A stretch of DNA of 64,000 nucleotides from VRUE01 sp963837695 (GTDB lineage: Bacteria; Actinomycetota; Thermoleophilia; Solirubrobacterales; 70-9). Position numbers and translations under genes: made by a program. Shown piece by piece: positions 35,673 to 44,623 of this stretch (its first letter is position 1; every line of letters begins with the position of its first letter). Where the stretch lies: positions 1-64,000 of the forward strand of contig CAWINZ010000005.1 of the NCBI GenBank assembly GCA_963837695.1, given 5' to 3'. The notes under the pieces were generated by a model. It was not told the origin of the DNA and did no database searches. It was given only the letters and a program-made list of their open reading frames with translations.

Positions 35673-36008
35673 TCAGTCCTCGCGGCCGGGGTCCTGGCCG
35701 TCCTCGTCCTCGTCGAGCTCCTCGTCGCCCTGTTCGAGCGCGGTGGCGGAGACCGATCCGGTCGAGCCCGGGTGGTAGTGGGTCTGGAACTCCTCCAGCG
35801 CGCGGTCGCGGCGGTCTTCGTCGACCGGGACCTCGTCGGAGATCCGCACCCAGTCGGCGCCCTCGTAGTCCTCGAGGTTGAAGACCTCCTGGTCGAGCGA
35901 GGTCGAGTCGTCGACCACGACCAGCACCTCGGTCTGCGGGTTGAAGTAGGTCCCGGGCTGGTTGAGCAGCTCCTCGACCTCGTAGAGGTTCTCTTTGTCA
36001 GCGGCCAT
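35673..36008 (-). CDS. Acidic protein of unknown function (111 aa)
   Basis: Opens MAADKENLYEVEELLNQPGT with VLVVVDDSTSLDQEVFN, and the C-terminus is rich in Glu and Asp. It has no membrane segment or cysteine. Short spacings to both neighbours (10 bp each side) place it in the operon ending with the peroxiredoxin. No domain recognised. Confidence 0.7.
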   Translation of the reverse strand: MAADKENLYEVEELLNQPGTYFNPQTEVLVVVDDSTSLDQEVFNLEDYEGADWVRISDEVPVDEDRRDRALEEFQTHYHPGSTGSVSATALEQGDEELDEDEDGQDPGRED

Positions 36009-36018
36009 CGGCTCGATC

Positions 36019-36480
36019 CTACAAATCCGCGAGCTGGCGTTCCATCTCGGCCTCGACGTCGAGCGGCTCCTCGCCGCGGCGCATGCGCCGTTCGTTGCGG
36101 GCGACGACCAGCTGGCGGACCTCGGCGCGCAGCTTCTCGTCGATCGCCGGGCCGGCGGCGCCCGGGGATTCGAGCAGCAATGTCACCTCCCGCTCCACGT
36201 CGAGCGGGGCTTCGCCGCGTCGCTCGCGGCGGTAGGACTTCGCCTCGAGCATCTGCCTCGCCTCGGCCTCCTGCAGCTTGCGGTCGACCGGTGGTTCGGG
36301 CTGGGAGAGGCGGCTCGGCGGCGGCATTTCCTGCTCGATCGCGAACGGACCTTTGCCGACGCTCTGCCAGAGCGGACCGGTGCGGGCGAAGACGACCAGG
36401 GCGATCGGCAGCGCGATCAGCGTGATCAGCGCCAGTACAAAGCCCGCCTGGATGTCGAGCAGCGCCTCCGAAAGGACCAT
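36019..36480 (-). CDS. Single-pass membrane protein with charged repeats (153 aa)
   Basis: A transmembrane helix near residues 12-32 (LALITLIALPIALVVFA) is followed by a charged helical region with two similar blocks (RRERRGEAPLDVEREVTLLL and RRMRRGEEPLDVEAEMERQL). ATG 36480 is used; GTG 36486 is an alternative. It leads the three-gene operon with the acidic protein and the peroxiredoxin. Role unknown. Confidence 0.65.
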   Translation of the reverse strand: MVLSEALLDIQAGFVLALITLIALPIALVVFARTGPLWQSVGKGPFAIEQEMPPPSRLSQPEPPVDRKLQEAEARQMLEAKSYRRERRGEAPLDVEREVTLLLESPGAAGPAIDEKLRAEVRQLVVARNERRMRRGEEPLDVEAEMERQLADL

Positions 36481-36506
36481 TGCCACTCAGACTACCCACG
36501 CCACCG

Positions 36507-36553
36507 CCGATGGGCCGATTTCCCGCCATATAGGCGTGTTTTAGGCCCATCGG
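36507..36553. repeat. Long intergenic palindrome between divergent genes
   Basis: The 10-bp arms CCGATGGGCC (36507-36516) and complement (36544-36553) enclose a small inner dyad CGCC-ATATA-GGCG. It resembles the palindromes at 37891, 41325, 44570, 47305 and 53253, but lies between divergent starts, so a simple terminator is unlikely. Confidence 0.45.
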
Positions 36554-36589
36554 CCTGGTTTCAGGGCTTGCGCTACCCTTTTGGGCTGG

Positions 36590-36605
36590 TTGACTGACTA
36601 GTCAA
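36590..36605. promoter_or_regulatory. TetR-type operator upstream of acyl-CoA dehydrogenase
   Basis: Perfect dyad TTGACTGACTAGTCAA, the kind bound by TetR/AcrR regulators of fatty-acid genes in actinobacteria. It ends 38 bp before the GTG start. No such regulator is encoded here. Confidence 0.5.
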
Positions 36606-36643
36606 TCGGCCCTCCTCCCACCGAGATAAAGGAGCTTCTTGCA

Positions 36644-37876
36644 GTGGTTGACTTCACCCTGACCGACGAGCAGAAAGACCTGCGCGAGCTGGCCCACAGC
36701 TTTGCGGAGAAAGAGATGCGCAAGGTCGCCTGGGAGTACGACAAGGACGGCACCTGGCCCCAGGAGATCATCGACAAGGCCTGGGAGGTCGGGTTGATGA
36801 ACACCCACATCCCCGAGGCCTACGGCGGACCCGGCCTCGACTACCTCTCCGGCTGCCTGATCGAGGAGGAGATGGGCTGGGGCTGCTCGGGCATCGGCAC
36901 CTCGCTGATGGCCAACGGCCTCGCCTCGGCGCCGATCGCCCTCGGCGGCTCCGAGGAGACCAAGAAGAAGTACCTCGGGATGCTGACCGAAAGCAACAAG
37001 CTCGCTTCCTTCTGCCTGACCGAGCCCGACGCGGGCTCCGACGTCTCCGGGATGAAGACCCGCGCCGTCAAGCAGGGCGACAAGTACGTCATCAACGGCT
37101 CCAAGTGCTTCATCACCAACGGCACCTACGCCGACTATTTCACCGTCTACGCGAAGACCGACCCCGAGGCCGGCCATCGCGGCATCAGCGCCTTCGTCGT
37201 CGACGCCGACCTCCCCGGGGTCACGGTCGACAAGAAGGAGGACAAGATGGGTCAGCGGGCGTCCAACACCGCGACCATCTCCTTCAACGACGTCGAGATC
37301 CCGGCCGAGAACCTGATCGGCGAGGAAAACAAGGGATTCAAACTGGCGATGATGACCCTCGACCGGACCCGCCCGGGCGTCTCGGCGATGGCCGTCGGGA
37401 TCGGCCGCGCCGCCCTCGAGTACGCCACCGACTACTCCAAAGAACGGGTTCAGTTCGGCGTGCCGATCGCGATGCACCAGGCGATCCAGTTCATGATCGC
37501 CGACATGGCGACCAAGGTCGAGGCCAGCCGCCTGCTGGTCTGGAACTCGGCGGTCCAGCTCGACCAGGGCCAGCGCAACAGCAAGGTCTCCTCGATGGCC
37601 AAGCGCTTCGCCGCCGACTCGGCGATGGAGATCACCGTCGACGCCGTGCAGGTCTACGGCGGCTACGGCTTCATCAAGGAGTACCCGGTCGAGAAACTGA
37701 TGCGCGACGCGAAGATCATGCAGCTCTACGAGGGGACCAGCCAGATCCAGCGCCTGGTCATCGCCAAAGAAGTGCTGCTGCCGCGCAACGTCGACGAGCC
37801 CACCCCGGAGGCCGAAGCCGCGAAGGCCAAAGCCGCCGAGGAAAGCCAGTCCGAGCAGGCCGCGGCGACCGTTTAG
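36644..37876 (+). CDS. Acyl-CoA dehydrogenase (410 aa)
   Basis: GTG 36644 follows AAAGGAG by 9 bp. FAD/substrate motifs CLTEPDAGSDVSG and YVINGSKCFITNG are present, as is the C-terminal QVYGGYGFIKEYPVEKLMRD with the catalytic glutamate in QLYEGTSQIQR. It catalyses the first oxidation of beta-oxidation, transferring electrons to ETF. The last 30 residues are Ala/Glu-rich and outside the family core. An upstream dyad at 36590 suggests TetR control. Confidence 0.9.
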   Translation: MVDFTLTDEQKDLRELAHSFAEKEMRKVAWEYDKDGTWPQEIIDKAWEVGLMNTHIPEAYGGPGLDYLSGCLIEEEMGWGCSGIGTSLMANGLASAPIALGGSEETKKKYLGMLTESNKLASFCLTEPDAGSDVSGMKTRAVKQGDKYVINGSKCFITNGTYADYFTVYAKTDPEAGHRGISAFVVDADLPGVTVDKKEDKMGQRASNTATISFNDVEIPAENLIGEENKGFKLAMMTLDRTRPGVSAMAVGIGRAALEYATDYSKERVQFGVPIAMHQAIQFMIADMATKVEASRLLVWNSAVQLDQGQRNSKVSSMAKRFAADSAMEITVDAVQVYGGYGFIKEYPVEKLMRDAKIMQLYEGTSQIQRLVIAKEVLLPRNVDEPTPEAEAAKAKAAEESQSEQAAATV

Positions 37877-37890
37877 CCACGCGAGGCATT

Positions 37891-37930
37891 GTGGACGATT
37901 GTGTCCCCTATGGGGGGCGCAATCGTCCAC
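37891..37930 (+). terminator. Long hairpin after acyl-CoA dehydrogenase
   Basis: 11-bp arms GTGGACGATTG (37891-37901) and complement (37920-37930) with an inner TCCCC-TAT-GGGG dyad, 14 bp after the stop. Convergent with bipA, so probably bidirectional. Confidence 0.55.
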
Positions 37931-37969
37931 TCGGCCGCTTGACCCGCGGCTCACCCAGCCCCCGCCGGA

Positions 37970-39811
37970 CTAGGTGGCGCGGGCCATCTGGCGGGCGGTC
38001 TTCTGGCGCCTGTTTTTGTCCAGCTCGACCTTGCGCAGGCGGACCGAGTCGGGGGTCACTTCGACGCACTCGTCGTCGCGCAGGAACTCCAGCGCGGCTT
38101 CGAGCGAGAGGCGTTTGGGCGGCTCGAGGCGGACCAGGATGTCGGCGCTGGCGGCGCGCACGTTGGTCTGGTGCTTCTCCTTGATCGCGTTGACGTCGAG
38201 GTCGTCGGAGCGAGCGTTCTCGCCGACGACCATGCCTTCGTAGACCTCCTCGCCGGGGCCGATGAAGAGCGTGCCGCGGTCCTGCAGGTTCATCAGCGCG
38301 TGGCTGGCGCTGGAGCCGCGCCGGTCGGCGACCAGCGAGCCGGTCGGACGGGTGCGCAACTCCCCCGCCCAGGGCTCCCAGCGGTCGAAGACGTGGTGGA
38401 GGATCCCCGAGCCGCGGGTCTCGGTGAGGAACTCGGTGCGCAGACCGATCAGACCGCGGGCGGGGACCAGGTAGTCCATCCGCACCCAGCCGGTCGAGTG
38501 GTTGACCATGTGGTCGAGGCGGCCCTTGCGCCCGGCGAGCAGCTGGGTGACGGCGCCGACGTACTCCTCGGGCACGTCGATCGCCAGCCGTTCGACCGGC
38601 TCGTGGACCTTGCCGTCAATCTCGCGGGTGATCACGCGGGGCTGGCCGGCGGTCAGCTCGAAGCCCTCGCGGCGCATCATCTCGAGCAGCACGACCAGCT
38701 GCAGCTCGCCGCGCCCCTGCACCTCCCAGGCGTCGGGGCGCTCGGTGTCGGTGACGCGGATCGAGACGTTGCCGACCAGCTCGGCGTCGAGCCGGTCGCG
38801 GACCTGCCGCGCGGTCAGCTTCTTGCCCTCGGTGCCGGCCAGTGGCGAGGTGTTGATCCCGACGACCATCGAGAGCGACGGTTCGTCGACCGCGATCACA
38901 GGCAGCTGCTGGGGATCGTCGGGGTCGGCCAGCGTCTCGCCGATCGTCACCTCGGGCAGGCCGGCGACGGCGATGATCTCGCCCGGCCCCGCCTCGGCGG
39001 CGGCGACCCGGTCGAGCGCCTCGGTCACGTATAGCTCGGAGATCGCCGCCCGCTCGATGCTGCCGTCGGCGCGGCACCAGGCGATCTGCTGCCCATTGCG
39101 GACCTTCCCGTGGCGCACCCGGCAGAGCGCCAGGCGGCCGACATAGGGATCGGCGTCGAGGTTGGTGACGAGGGCCTGGAAGGGGTGGTCGGGGTCATGT
39201 GTCGGCGCCGGGATCCGCTCCAGCATCAGGTCCATCAGCGGCGTCAGGTCGGTCCCCTCCTCACCTTCGGCGAGCGCCGCCCAGCCGGCTTTGGCGTTGG
39301 TGTAGACGATCGGGAAGTCGACCTGCTCGTCGTCGGCGTCGAGGTCGAGGAAGAGCTCGTAGACCTCGTCGACGACCTCGGCGATGCGCGCGTCGGGGCG
39401 GTCGACCTTGTTGACGACGAGGATCACCGGCAGCTTCGCCTCCAGCGCCTTGCGCAGCACGAAGCGGGTCTGCGGCAGCGGGCCCTCGGAGGCGTCGACC
39501 AGGAGCAGCACGCCGTCGACCATCGTCAAGCCGCGCTCGACCTCGCCGCCGAAGTCCGCGTGGCCGGGGGTGTCGATGATGTTGAGCTTGACGCCGTTGT
39601 AGTTGACGGTCGTGTTCTTGGCGAGGATCGTGATCCCCTTCTCCCGCTCCAGGTCCATCGAGTCCATCACCCGCTCGTTGACGTCCTGGCCTTTGCGGAA
39701 GGCGCCGCTCTGCCACAGCATCGCGTCGACCAGCGTCGTCTTCCCATGGTCAACATGGGCGATGATCGCAATATTCCTCAGGGCTGTTTGGCGGGCCATG
39801 GCGCTTCGCAT
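37970..39811 (-). CDS. typA: Translational GTPase BipA/TypA (613 aa)
   Basis: G1 AHVDHGKTTLVD, G3 DTPGHADFGGEVER and G4 NKVDRPDARI are followed by elongation-factor domains II and V and the BipA-specific C-terminal domain (RGLIGLRTEFLTETRGSGIL; SDDLDVNAIKEKHQTN). Ribosome-associated GTPase for assembly and stress growth. ATG 39811 follows TGAGGAC; ATG 39799 is a second candidate. An inverted copy of the first codons lies at 39876-39896. Confidence 0.93.
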   Translation of the reverse strand: MRSAMARQTALRNIAIIAHVDHGKTTLVDAMLWQSGAFRKGQDVNERVMDSMDLEREKGITILAKNTTVNYNGVKLNIIDTPGHADFGGEVERGLTMVDGVLLLVDASEGPLPQTRFVLRKALEAKLPVILVVNKVDRPDARIAEVVDEVYELFLDLDADDEQVDFPIVYTNAKAGWAALAEGEEGTDLTPLMDLMLERIPAPTHDPDHPFQALVTNLDADPYVGRLALCRVRHGKVRNGQQIAWCRADGSIERAAISELYVTEALDRVAAAEAGPGEIIAVAGLPEVTIGETLADPDDPQQLPVIAVDEPSLSMVVGINTSPLAGTEGKKLTARQVRDRLDAELVGNVSIRVTDTERPDAWEVQGRGELQLVVLLEMMRREGFELTAGQPRVITREIDGKVHEPVERLAIDVPEEYVGAVTQLLAGRKGRLDHMVNHSTGWVRMDYLVPARGLIGLRTEFLTETRGSGILHHVFDRWEPWAGELRTRPTGSLVADRRGSSASHALMNLQDRGTLFIGPGEEVYEGMVVGENARSDDLDVNAIKEKHQTNVRAASADILVRLEPPKRLSLEAALEFLRDDECVEVTPDSVRLRKVELDKNRRQKTARQMARAT

Positions 39812-39896
39812 TCCGGTGTCCTCAGTCGCTCATGTGCGGAGCACAATCGCTCCTTCGTCCTAGGACTGCTCGGCCATGAACCGCCAAACAGCCCTG
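39779..39896. repeat. Inverted repeat around the bipA start
   Basis: A 16-bp sequence inside the bipA coding start (39779-39794) recurs inverted at 39881-39896. The distal copy, read on the plus strand from 39876, gives a 9-codon mini-frame MNRQTALKP then stop, echoing BipA's MARQTALRN. Confidence 0.6.
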
Positions 39897-39903
39897 AAAC
39901 CAT

Positions 39904-39937
39904 AAAAACGGGGCCCACCGCGAGAACGGCGGGCCCC
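39904..39937 (-). terminator. Intrinsic terminator of the cold-shock gene
   Basis: 11-bp GC stem (39937-39927 with 39920-39910, one G-T pair) and then GTTTTT on the minus strand. A classic terminator, and the best U-run in the window. Confidence 0.75.
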
Positions 39938-39961
39938 GGTGCAGCTAAGAGCGGTGCGCTA

Positions 39962-40168
39962 CTACGAGGTCTGCTGGACGCTCGCGGCGGCCGGGCCCTT
40001 GGGGCCTTCTTCGGACTCGTAGCTCACCTTCGAACCCTCGGTAAGGGACTTGAAGCCCTCGCCCAGGATCGCGCTGTGATGAACGAAGACGTCCTTAGAG
40101 CCGTCGTCGGGCGTAATGAACCCGTAGCCCTTGTCGTCGCTGAACCACTTGACAGTTCCAGTTGGCAT
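39962..40168 (-). CDS. cspA: Cold-shock protein (68 aa)
   Basis: RNP1 KGYGFITP and RNP2 VFVHHSAI with the N-terminal GTVKWFSDDKG identify a single cold-shock domain, which binds single-stranded RNA/DNA as an RNA chaperone. ATG 40168 follows GGAGG by 6 bp. Upstream in-frame codons to 40237 are 5' leader; long leaders are usual in this family. The gene symbol is by family only. Confidence 0.92.
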   Translation of the reverse strand: MPTGTVKWFSDDKGYGFITPDDGSKDVFVHHSAILGEGFKSLTEGSKVSYESEEGPKGPAAASVQQTS

Positions 40169-40390
40169 GAATTGCCTCCACTTCATGTGCTGCGAACGCG
40201 GCACATGCGGTGAAGCAACGACGCGAGCGCTAGACACAACTTTTTGCCGGATCTTCCGGCCTATCGCGGAGGACCGTAGCAGGGTCGGCGCCCCCTCTGC
40301 CTTTTACACAGCCCTTACACGGGACTGACGGTCGCCTGACCGCATCGATGGACTGTGGGAGACGTTGACAAACGGGGAAGGGAGAAAACG

Positions 40391-41320
40391 ATGGACCGCT
40401 CGCGCCGCACCCAGATCTTCGTACCGCTCGCGCTCTGCGCCCTGGTCACCGCGATCACCGCGATCGGCATGGGAGGCGTGACGCTCGGGGCGGCGGGCCC
40501 CAGCGCGATCAACCCCGCCTTCCTGCCGCTCGGCGACGGCAAGGTGACGACCTCGGGGCCGCGGCGCGGCTACGTCTACGCCTGCCGTACCGGCTTCATC
40601 CCGGCGGGCGGACCGCACGCCGGCGGCGGCGCCCAGGTGGAAGGGCCGTGGATCCACGGCGAAACCTTCTCCCTGAGCGCGAAGGCGACGGTCAACGGCA
40701 AGGTCAGCTGGCCGAGCGCGAGGCTGCGCGAGTGGAGCACCAAGCACCGGCGCGACTTCAGCGGCAACGGCCTGCCCAAGGGCGCGACGACGGGCGAATT
40801 CCCGATCAAGACGAGCGACGACGCCTACACCTACGACCACAACCCCAACTCGATCCGCTCCCAGAGCGTCAGCTACTCGCTGCCGCGCCGTGCGAAGAAG
40901 GCGGCGAAGGCCGGCTGCCTCTCCGGCGGGCCGATCGGGATCGCCAAGAACGGCGTGGCGATCTTCGACGCGCTCGACGCCGAAGACCGCGACGCGGTCG
41001 CCCACGAGGTCCAGGACAGCTGCGGCGGCCACCCGCAGCGGTTGGGCATCTACCACTACCACGCGATTCCGGCCTGCCTGACCAAGGGCGAATCGAAGCA
41101 CCGCGCCTCCGGCCTGGTCGGCTGGGCGCTCGACGGCTACCCGATCTACGGCCCGCGCGGGAGCGGCGGCAAGCTGCTGAGCGACGCCGACCTCGACGCC
41201 TGCCACGGGCGGACCAGCAAGGTCCTCTTCGAAGGCCGCTGGCAGCGCATCTACCACTACAACGCGACGCTCGAGTACCCGTACACGCTGGGCTGCTTCC
41301 GCGGCACCCCGCAGTCCTAG
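40391..41320 (+). CDS. YHYH-domain secreted protein (309 aa)
   Basis: ATG 40391 follows GGGAAGGGAG. The N-terminal hydrophobic segment (VPLALCALVTAITAIGMGG) is a signal peptide or anchor. The C-terminal half contains GIYHYHAIPACL, GWALDGYPIYGP and RIYHYNATLEYPYTLGCFRG, the defining motifs of the YHYH domain, whose His/Tyr residues may bind metal. Function is not established for the family. It is followed by a hairpin and a secreted protease, both plus strand. Confidence 0.8.
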   Translation: MDRSRRTQIFVPLALCALVTAITAIGMGGVTLGAAGPSAINPAFLPLGDGKVTTSGPRRGYVYACRTGFIPAGGPHAGGGAQVEGPWIHGETFSLSAKATVNGKVSWPSARLREWSTKHRRDFSGNGLPKGATTGEFPIKTSDDAYTYDHNPNSIRSQSVSYSLPRRAKKAAKAGCLSGGPIGIAKNGVAIFDALDAEDRDAVAHEVQDSCGGHPQRLGIYHYHAIPACLTKGESKHRASGLVGWALDGYPIYGPRGSGGKLLSDADLDACHGRTSKVLFEGRWQRIYHYNATLEYPYTLGCFRGTPQS

Positions 41321-41324
41321 CGGC

Positions 41325-41371
41325 TTCCGGTGTGCCTTTCGCCCCCCATGAAGGCGAAAAGCACACCGGAA
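41325..41371 (+). terminator. Long two-tier hairpin after YHYH gene
   Basis: Outer 11-bp stem TTCCGGTGTGC (41325-41335 with 41361-41371) and inner 7-bp stem TTTCGCC (41337-41343 with 41353-41359), starting 5 bp after the stop. It sits between two co-directional genes. Confidence 0.55.
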
Positions 41372-41423
41372 CGTTGTTGCCGGGGTTGAGAGAGGTGGTG
41401 AACGGTCGATACCGTAGAACGTG

Positions 41424-43910
41424 ATGCAGCTGGGAAAATCGCGCCGCCGGGCGACAGCGACGCTCTCGCTCGCTGCGCTGGCGCTGATCTGCGCGGCCGC
41501 CGCGGCGCCGGCCATGGCGGCGCAGGGCGGCGCCGGCGATCTCTCCGCCAGGCTGACGGAGCTGGCCCAGCCCGCGGTCCGCGCGGCGCCGCCGGCACGG
41601 CAGGCGAAGAGGCTGAGCCTCGCCGCGGAAGGCCCCGGCAGCCTGCTGCGCGAAGGCAACCGGGTCCTGGTCGAAGTCCGCTTCGACCACGGCGCCGCGG
41701 CATCGGTCGACGATCTGCGCGCCGCCGGGGCGAAGGTCCTCAACGTCAGCCCGCGCTACCAGACGGTCACGGTCGCGGCCAAGCCGAGCGAACTGCCGAG
41801 GCTCTCCGGCGTGCCCCGGGTCAGCGCCGCCACCGAGGTGCTGACCCCCTTCACCTCCGAATCGACCTGCCCGTCGGGCGAAGTCGTCTCGGAGGGCGAG
41901 CAACGGCTGCATGCCGGGGAAGAAACGGGCGAAGCGCGGGAAGTGTTCGGCATCGACGGGACCGGGGTCACGGTCGGGGTCCTCTCCGACTCCTTCAACC
42001 AGGCGACCGAAGCCGCCGACGGCAGCGGCGAAATCGCCACCCGCCAGTCCGATGACGTCGCGGCCGGCGACCTGCCCGGGTTCGCCAACACCTGCCCAGG
42101 CGAGGGCACCCCGGTCGAAATCCTCGACGACTCCGAAAGCGAAGGCGAGGACGAGGGGCGCGCGATGGCCCAGATCGTCCACGACCTCGCGCCGGGCGCC
42201 GACCTCGCCTTCGCGACCGCTTTCAGCGGCGAAACGGCCTTCGCCGAAAACATCGAAACGCTGGCCAAGTCCCCGGCCGAAGGCGGCGCTGGCGCCCAGG
42301 TCGTGGTCGACGACGTCTCCTACCCGGGCGAGCCGTTCTTCCAGGAAGGACCGATCGCAGTGGCGGTCAAAAACGCGACCGAAGACGGCGCGACCTACTT
42401 CTCCTCCGCCGGCAACAACAGCCTGCTCGATGCGTCCGGGCGCGAGATCGGCTCCTGGGAAACGGGGAGCTACCGCAACTCGGGCGGCTGTCCTCCGGCG
42501 CTGCAGGCGTTCCCGGAACTCCACGCCAACGCCTGTCTGGACTTCAACCCGGGCAGCTCGGTCGACAAGACGCTGGGGATCGAAGTCCCCGCGGGGGCGA
42601 CGCTGACCGCCGACCTTCAGTGGAACGAACCGTGGCACGACGTCAACACCGATCTCGACGCCTTCCTGCTCGACGCCAACGGCGGGTTGATCGCCGCCTC
42701 CGCCGAAGCCAACCCGGAACGGCCCCTCGAGTTCTTCCAGTGGGAAAACGAAACGGCGAGCCCGCGCACGGTCCAGCTCGTGATCAACCGCTACGCCGGT
42801 GGGTTACCCCGACTCAAGCTGGCCTTCCTGGAGAACGGCTCCAAAGAGGGGAAATGGGGCCTCGAGTACCCGCACTCGAGCGGGCCCGTGGTCGGTGAAC
42901 CGGCAACCGACGTCGTCGGGCCGACCGTGTTCGGCCACAACGGCGCCGCCGCCGCGATGACGGTCGGGGCGGTCCCGTTCGACAACAACGAAGCGGTGGA
43001 GAAATACTCATCCCGTGGCCCGGTGACGCACTACTTCGGCCCCGTGGCAGGCTCGACCCCGGCTCCCGAACTGGGCGCCCCTGAAGAACTGTCCAAGCCC
43101 GAGGTCGCCGCGACCGACTGCGGCAAGACGAGCTTCTTCGCCTCCGAACCGATATCCGAACCGGGCGTCTGGCGATTCTGCGGCACGTCCGCCGCGGCAC
43201 CCCACGCAGCCGCGGTCGCGGCGCTGATGGACGAGGCGAAAGCGGAAGCGACCCCCCTGGAACCGGCCACTCCGGCCGAAGTCCGCGCCGCCCTGCTCTC
43301 CAGCGCGGTCACGGTCGGCGCGGTCGGCGAATGTGGAGTCGGCGCCGGCCTGGTCGAAGCCGTCGGCGCGGTCAAAGATCTGCTGGCGCCGCCGAGCCCG
43401 GTCGAACCCGAATGCGAAGCGCCGCTCGCCGAAGTGCTGCCCGGCGACGCGCAGGCAACGGGAAGCTGGGGCGTTGAAGCGCCCCCGGCCGAACCGGCCT
43501 CGCCGCCCGCCCAGCCCTCACAGCCCTCACAGCCGCCGAATCCACCCGAACCCGAACCGGAAACCGACACTACCGCTCCCGCGACCTTCTTCCGACACCA
43601 CCCCAGGCGAGTGGTCCGGACCCGCGGTCGCACCGCGACCGTCGTGTTTCGACTCGGATCCAACGAGGCCGGGTCGATCTACTTCTGCCGGGTCGACGCC
43701 AACCCCACTAAGCGGTGCCCGGCGCTGCTCAGGCGCCGCTACCGCGTCGGCGCGCACGTGCTCCACGCCTGGGCGCGCGACGCCGCCGGCAACACCGACC
43801 GGAGCGCCGCCGTCTTCCACTTCCGGGTCAAGCGGGTGCGCTCGCTGCGGCTCACTCGCCGTGGTGGGGCGGTGCGGCAGCACCAGGCCCATCATCGCCG
43901 CGGCGAATGA
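41424..43910 (+). CDS. Secreted S8 (subtilase-like) peptidase with Ig-like tail (828 aa)
   Basis: Signal peptide (residues 1-34, ending AMAA). The catalytic Asp lies in VGVLSDSFN and the nucleophile in CGTSAAAPHAAA. The usual His motif is replaced by DEGRAMAQIVHDLAPGA, where Glu takes the His place, as in some bacterial S8 subfamilies and sedolisins. A beta-rich insert separates Asp/Glu from Ser. The C-terminal ~200 residues have a Pro-rich linker and an Ig-like domain with a basic tail. It is predicted to act outside the cell. ATG 41424 directly follows GTG 41421. The end overlaps the convergent gene by 59 bp. Confidence 0.8.
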   Translation: MQLGKSRRRATATLSLAALALICAAAAAPAMAAQGGAGDLSARLTELAQPAVRAAPPARQAKRLSLAAEGPGSLLREGNRVLVEVRFDHGAAASVDDLRAAGAKVLNVSPRYQTVTVAAKPSELPRLSGVPRVSAATEVLTPFTSESTCPSGEVVSEGEQRLHAGEETGEAREVFGIDGTGVTVGVLSDSFNQATEAADGSGEIATRQSDDVAAGDLPGFANTCPGEGTPVEILDDSESEGEDEGRAMAQIVHDLAPGADLAFATAFSGETAFAENIETLAKSPAEGGAGAQVVVDDVSYPGEPFFQEGPIAVAVKNATEDGATYFSSAGNNSLLDASGREIGSWETGSYRNSGGCPPALQAFPELHANACLDFNPGSSVDKTLGIEVPAGATLTADLQWNEPWHDVNTDLDAFLLDANGGLIAASAEANPERPLEFFQWENETASPRTVQLVINRYAGGLPRLKLAFLENGSKEGKWGLEYPHSSGPVVGEPATDVVGPTVFGHNGAAAAMTVGAVPFDNNEAVEKYSSRGPVTHYFGPVAGSTPAPELGAPEELSKPEVAATDCGKTSFFASEPISEPGVWRFCGTSAAAPHAAAVAALMDEAKAEATPLEPATPAEVRAALLSSAVTVGAVGECGVGAGLVEAVGAVKDLLAPPSPVEPECEAPLAEVLPGDAQATGSWGVEAPPAEPASPPAQPSQPSQPPNPPEPEPETDTTAPATFFRHHPRRVVRTRGRTATVVFRLGSNEAGSIYFCRVDANPTKRCPALLRRRYRVGAHVLHAWARDAAGNTDRSAAVFHFRVKRVRSLRLTRRGGAVRQHQAHHRRGE

Positions 43911-44565
43911 CCCAGTGGCCGAGGAGTAGCAGCGCCACCAGGACCAGGCCGCTGGCGAGCACCAGGGGGTCGGTGAGGCTGAGCCCCTCCAGCCGGGTGC
44001 CGAAGTAGACGGCCAGCGCGGTGATCGGCAGGTAGCCGACCAGCATCGTCCAGACGAAGCGCCAGAGCGGCACGCGGGCGGCGCCCGCCGCATATGAGAC
44101 GAGGCTGAAGGGCACGATCGGCAGCAGGCGGACGGCGAGCAGCAGGGTGGCGCCGCCGCGCTCGATCGCCGCCTCCATGCGCTCGAAGCGCGCCGTCCCG
44201 AACCAGCGGTCGAGCAGCGGACGGGCGACCGAGTGGCCGACGGCGTAACAGAGCAGCCCCGAGAGCAGCCAGCCGAGCATCATCAGCGCCAACGCCGGGA
44301 AGAAGCCGTAGACGAAGCCGGCCGCCGCGTCGACGATCTCGGCCGGGTAGAAGACGACGGTGTGGATCAGCGCCAGGCCGATGATCAGCAGCGGCCCGGC
44401 GACGCCGAGGTCCTTGACCTTGCTGCGCACCTCCGCCGTGTCCCCCCGCACGGCGGCTTCGAACGCTTCGCGCAGCTCCGGGATCGCCAGCACGAGCAGC
44501 GCCAGCAGCGCGATCCCACCCAGGGTGACGGCGACGGCAGCGAGCGATGGCCTGGGCGACTCCAT
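43852..44565 (-). CDS. TVP38/TMEM64 family membrane protein (237 aa)
   Basis: Five or six hydrophobic segments include the SNARE-associated/VTT core: GFVYGFFPALALMMLGWLL, then RLLPIVPFSLVSYAAGAARV. Members are DedA-related and thought to handle lipids or membrane homeostasis. ATG 44565 is chosen because residues before it fold into the upstream palindrome. It lies downstream of the RecD-like gene, same strand. Confidence 0.8.
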   Translation of the reverse strand: MESPRPSLAAVAVTLGGIALLALLVLAIPELREAFEAAVRGDTAEVRSKVKDLGVAGPLLIIGLALIHTVVFYPAEIVDAAAGFVYGFFPALALMMLGWLLSGLLCYAVGHSVARPLLDRWFGTARFERMEAAIERGGATLLLAVRLLPIVPFSLVSYAAGAARVPLWRFVWTMLVGYLPITALAVYFGTRLEGLSLTDPLVLASGLVLVALLLLGHWVIRRGDDGPGAAAPPHHGE

Positions 44566-44569
44566 GTCG

Positions 44570-44611
44570 ATTGCAGCATTGTCCTCCCTACCGTGGGGAC
44601 AATGCTGCAAT
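44570..44611 (-). terminator. 15-bp perfect hairpin between RecD-like and TVP38 genes
   Basis: ATTGCAGCATTGTCC (44570-44584) pairs with 44597-44611. It starts 12 bp after the RecD-like stop and ends 4 bp before the next ATG (44565), so the downstream ribosome site lies inside the stem. Terminator or translational control element. Confidence 0.55.
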
Positions 44612-44623
44612 TGGCGCGGCGAG

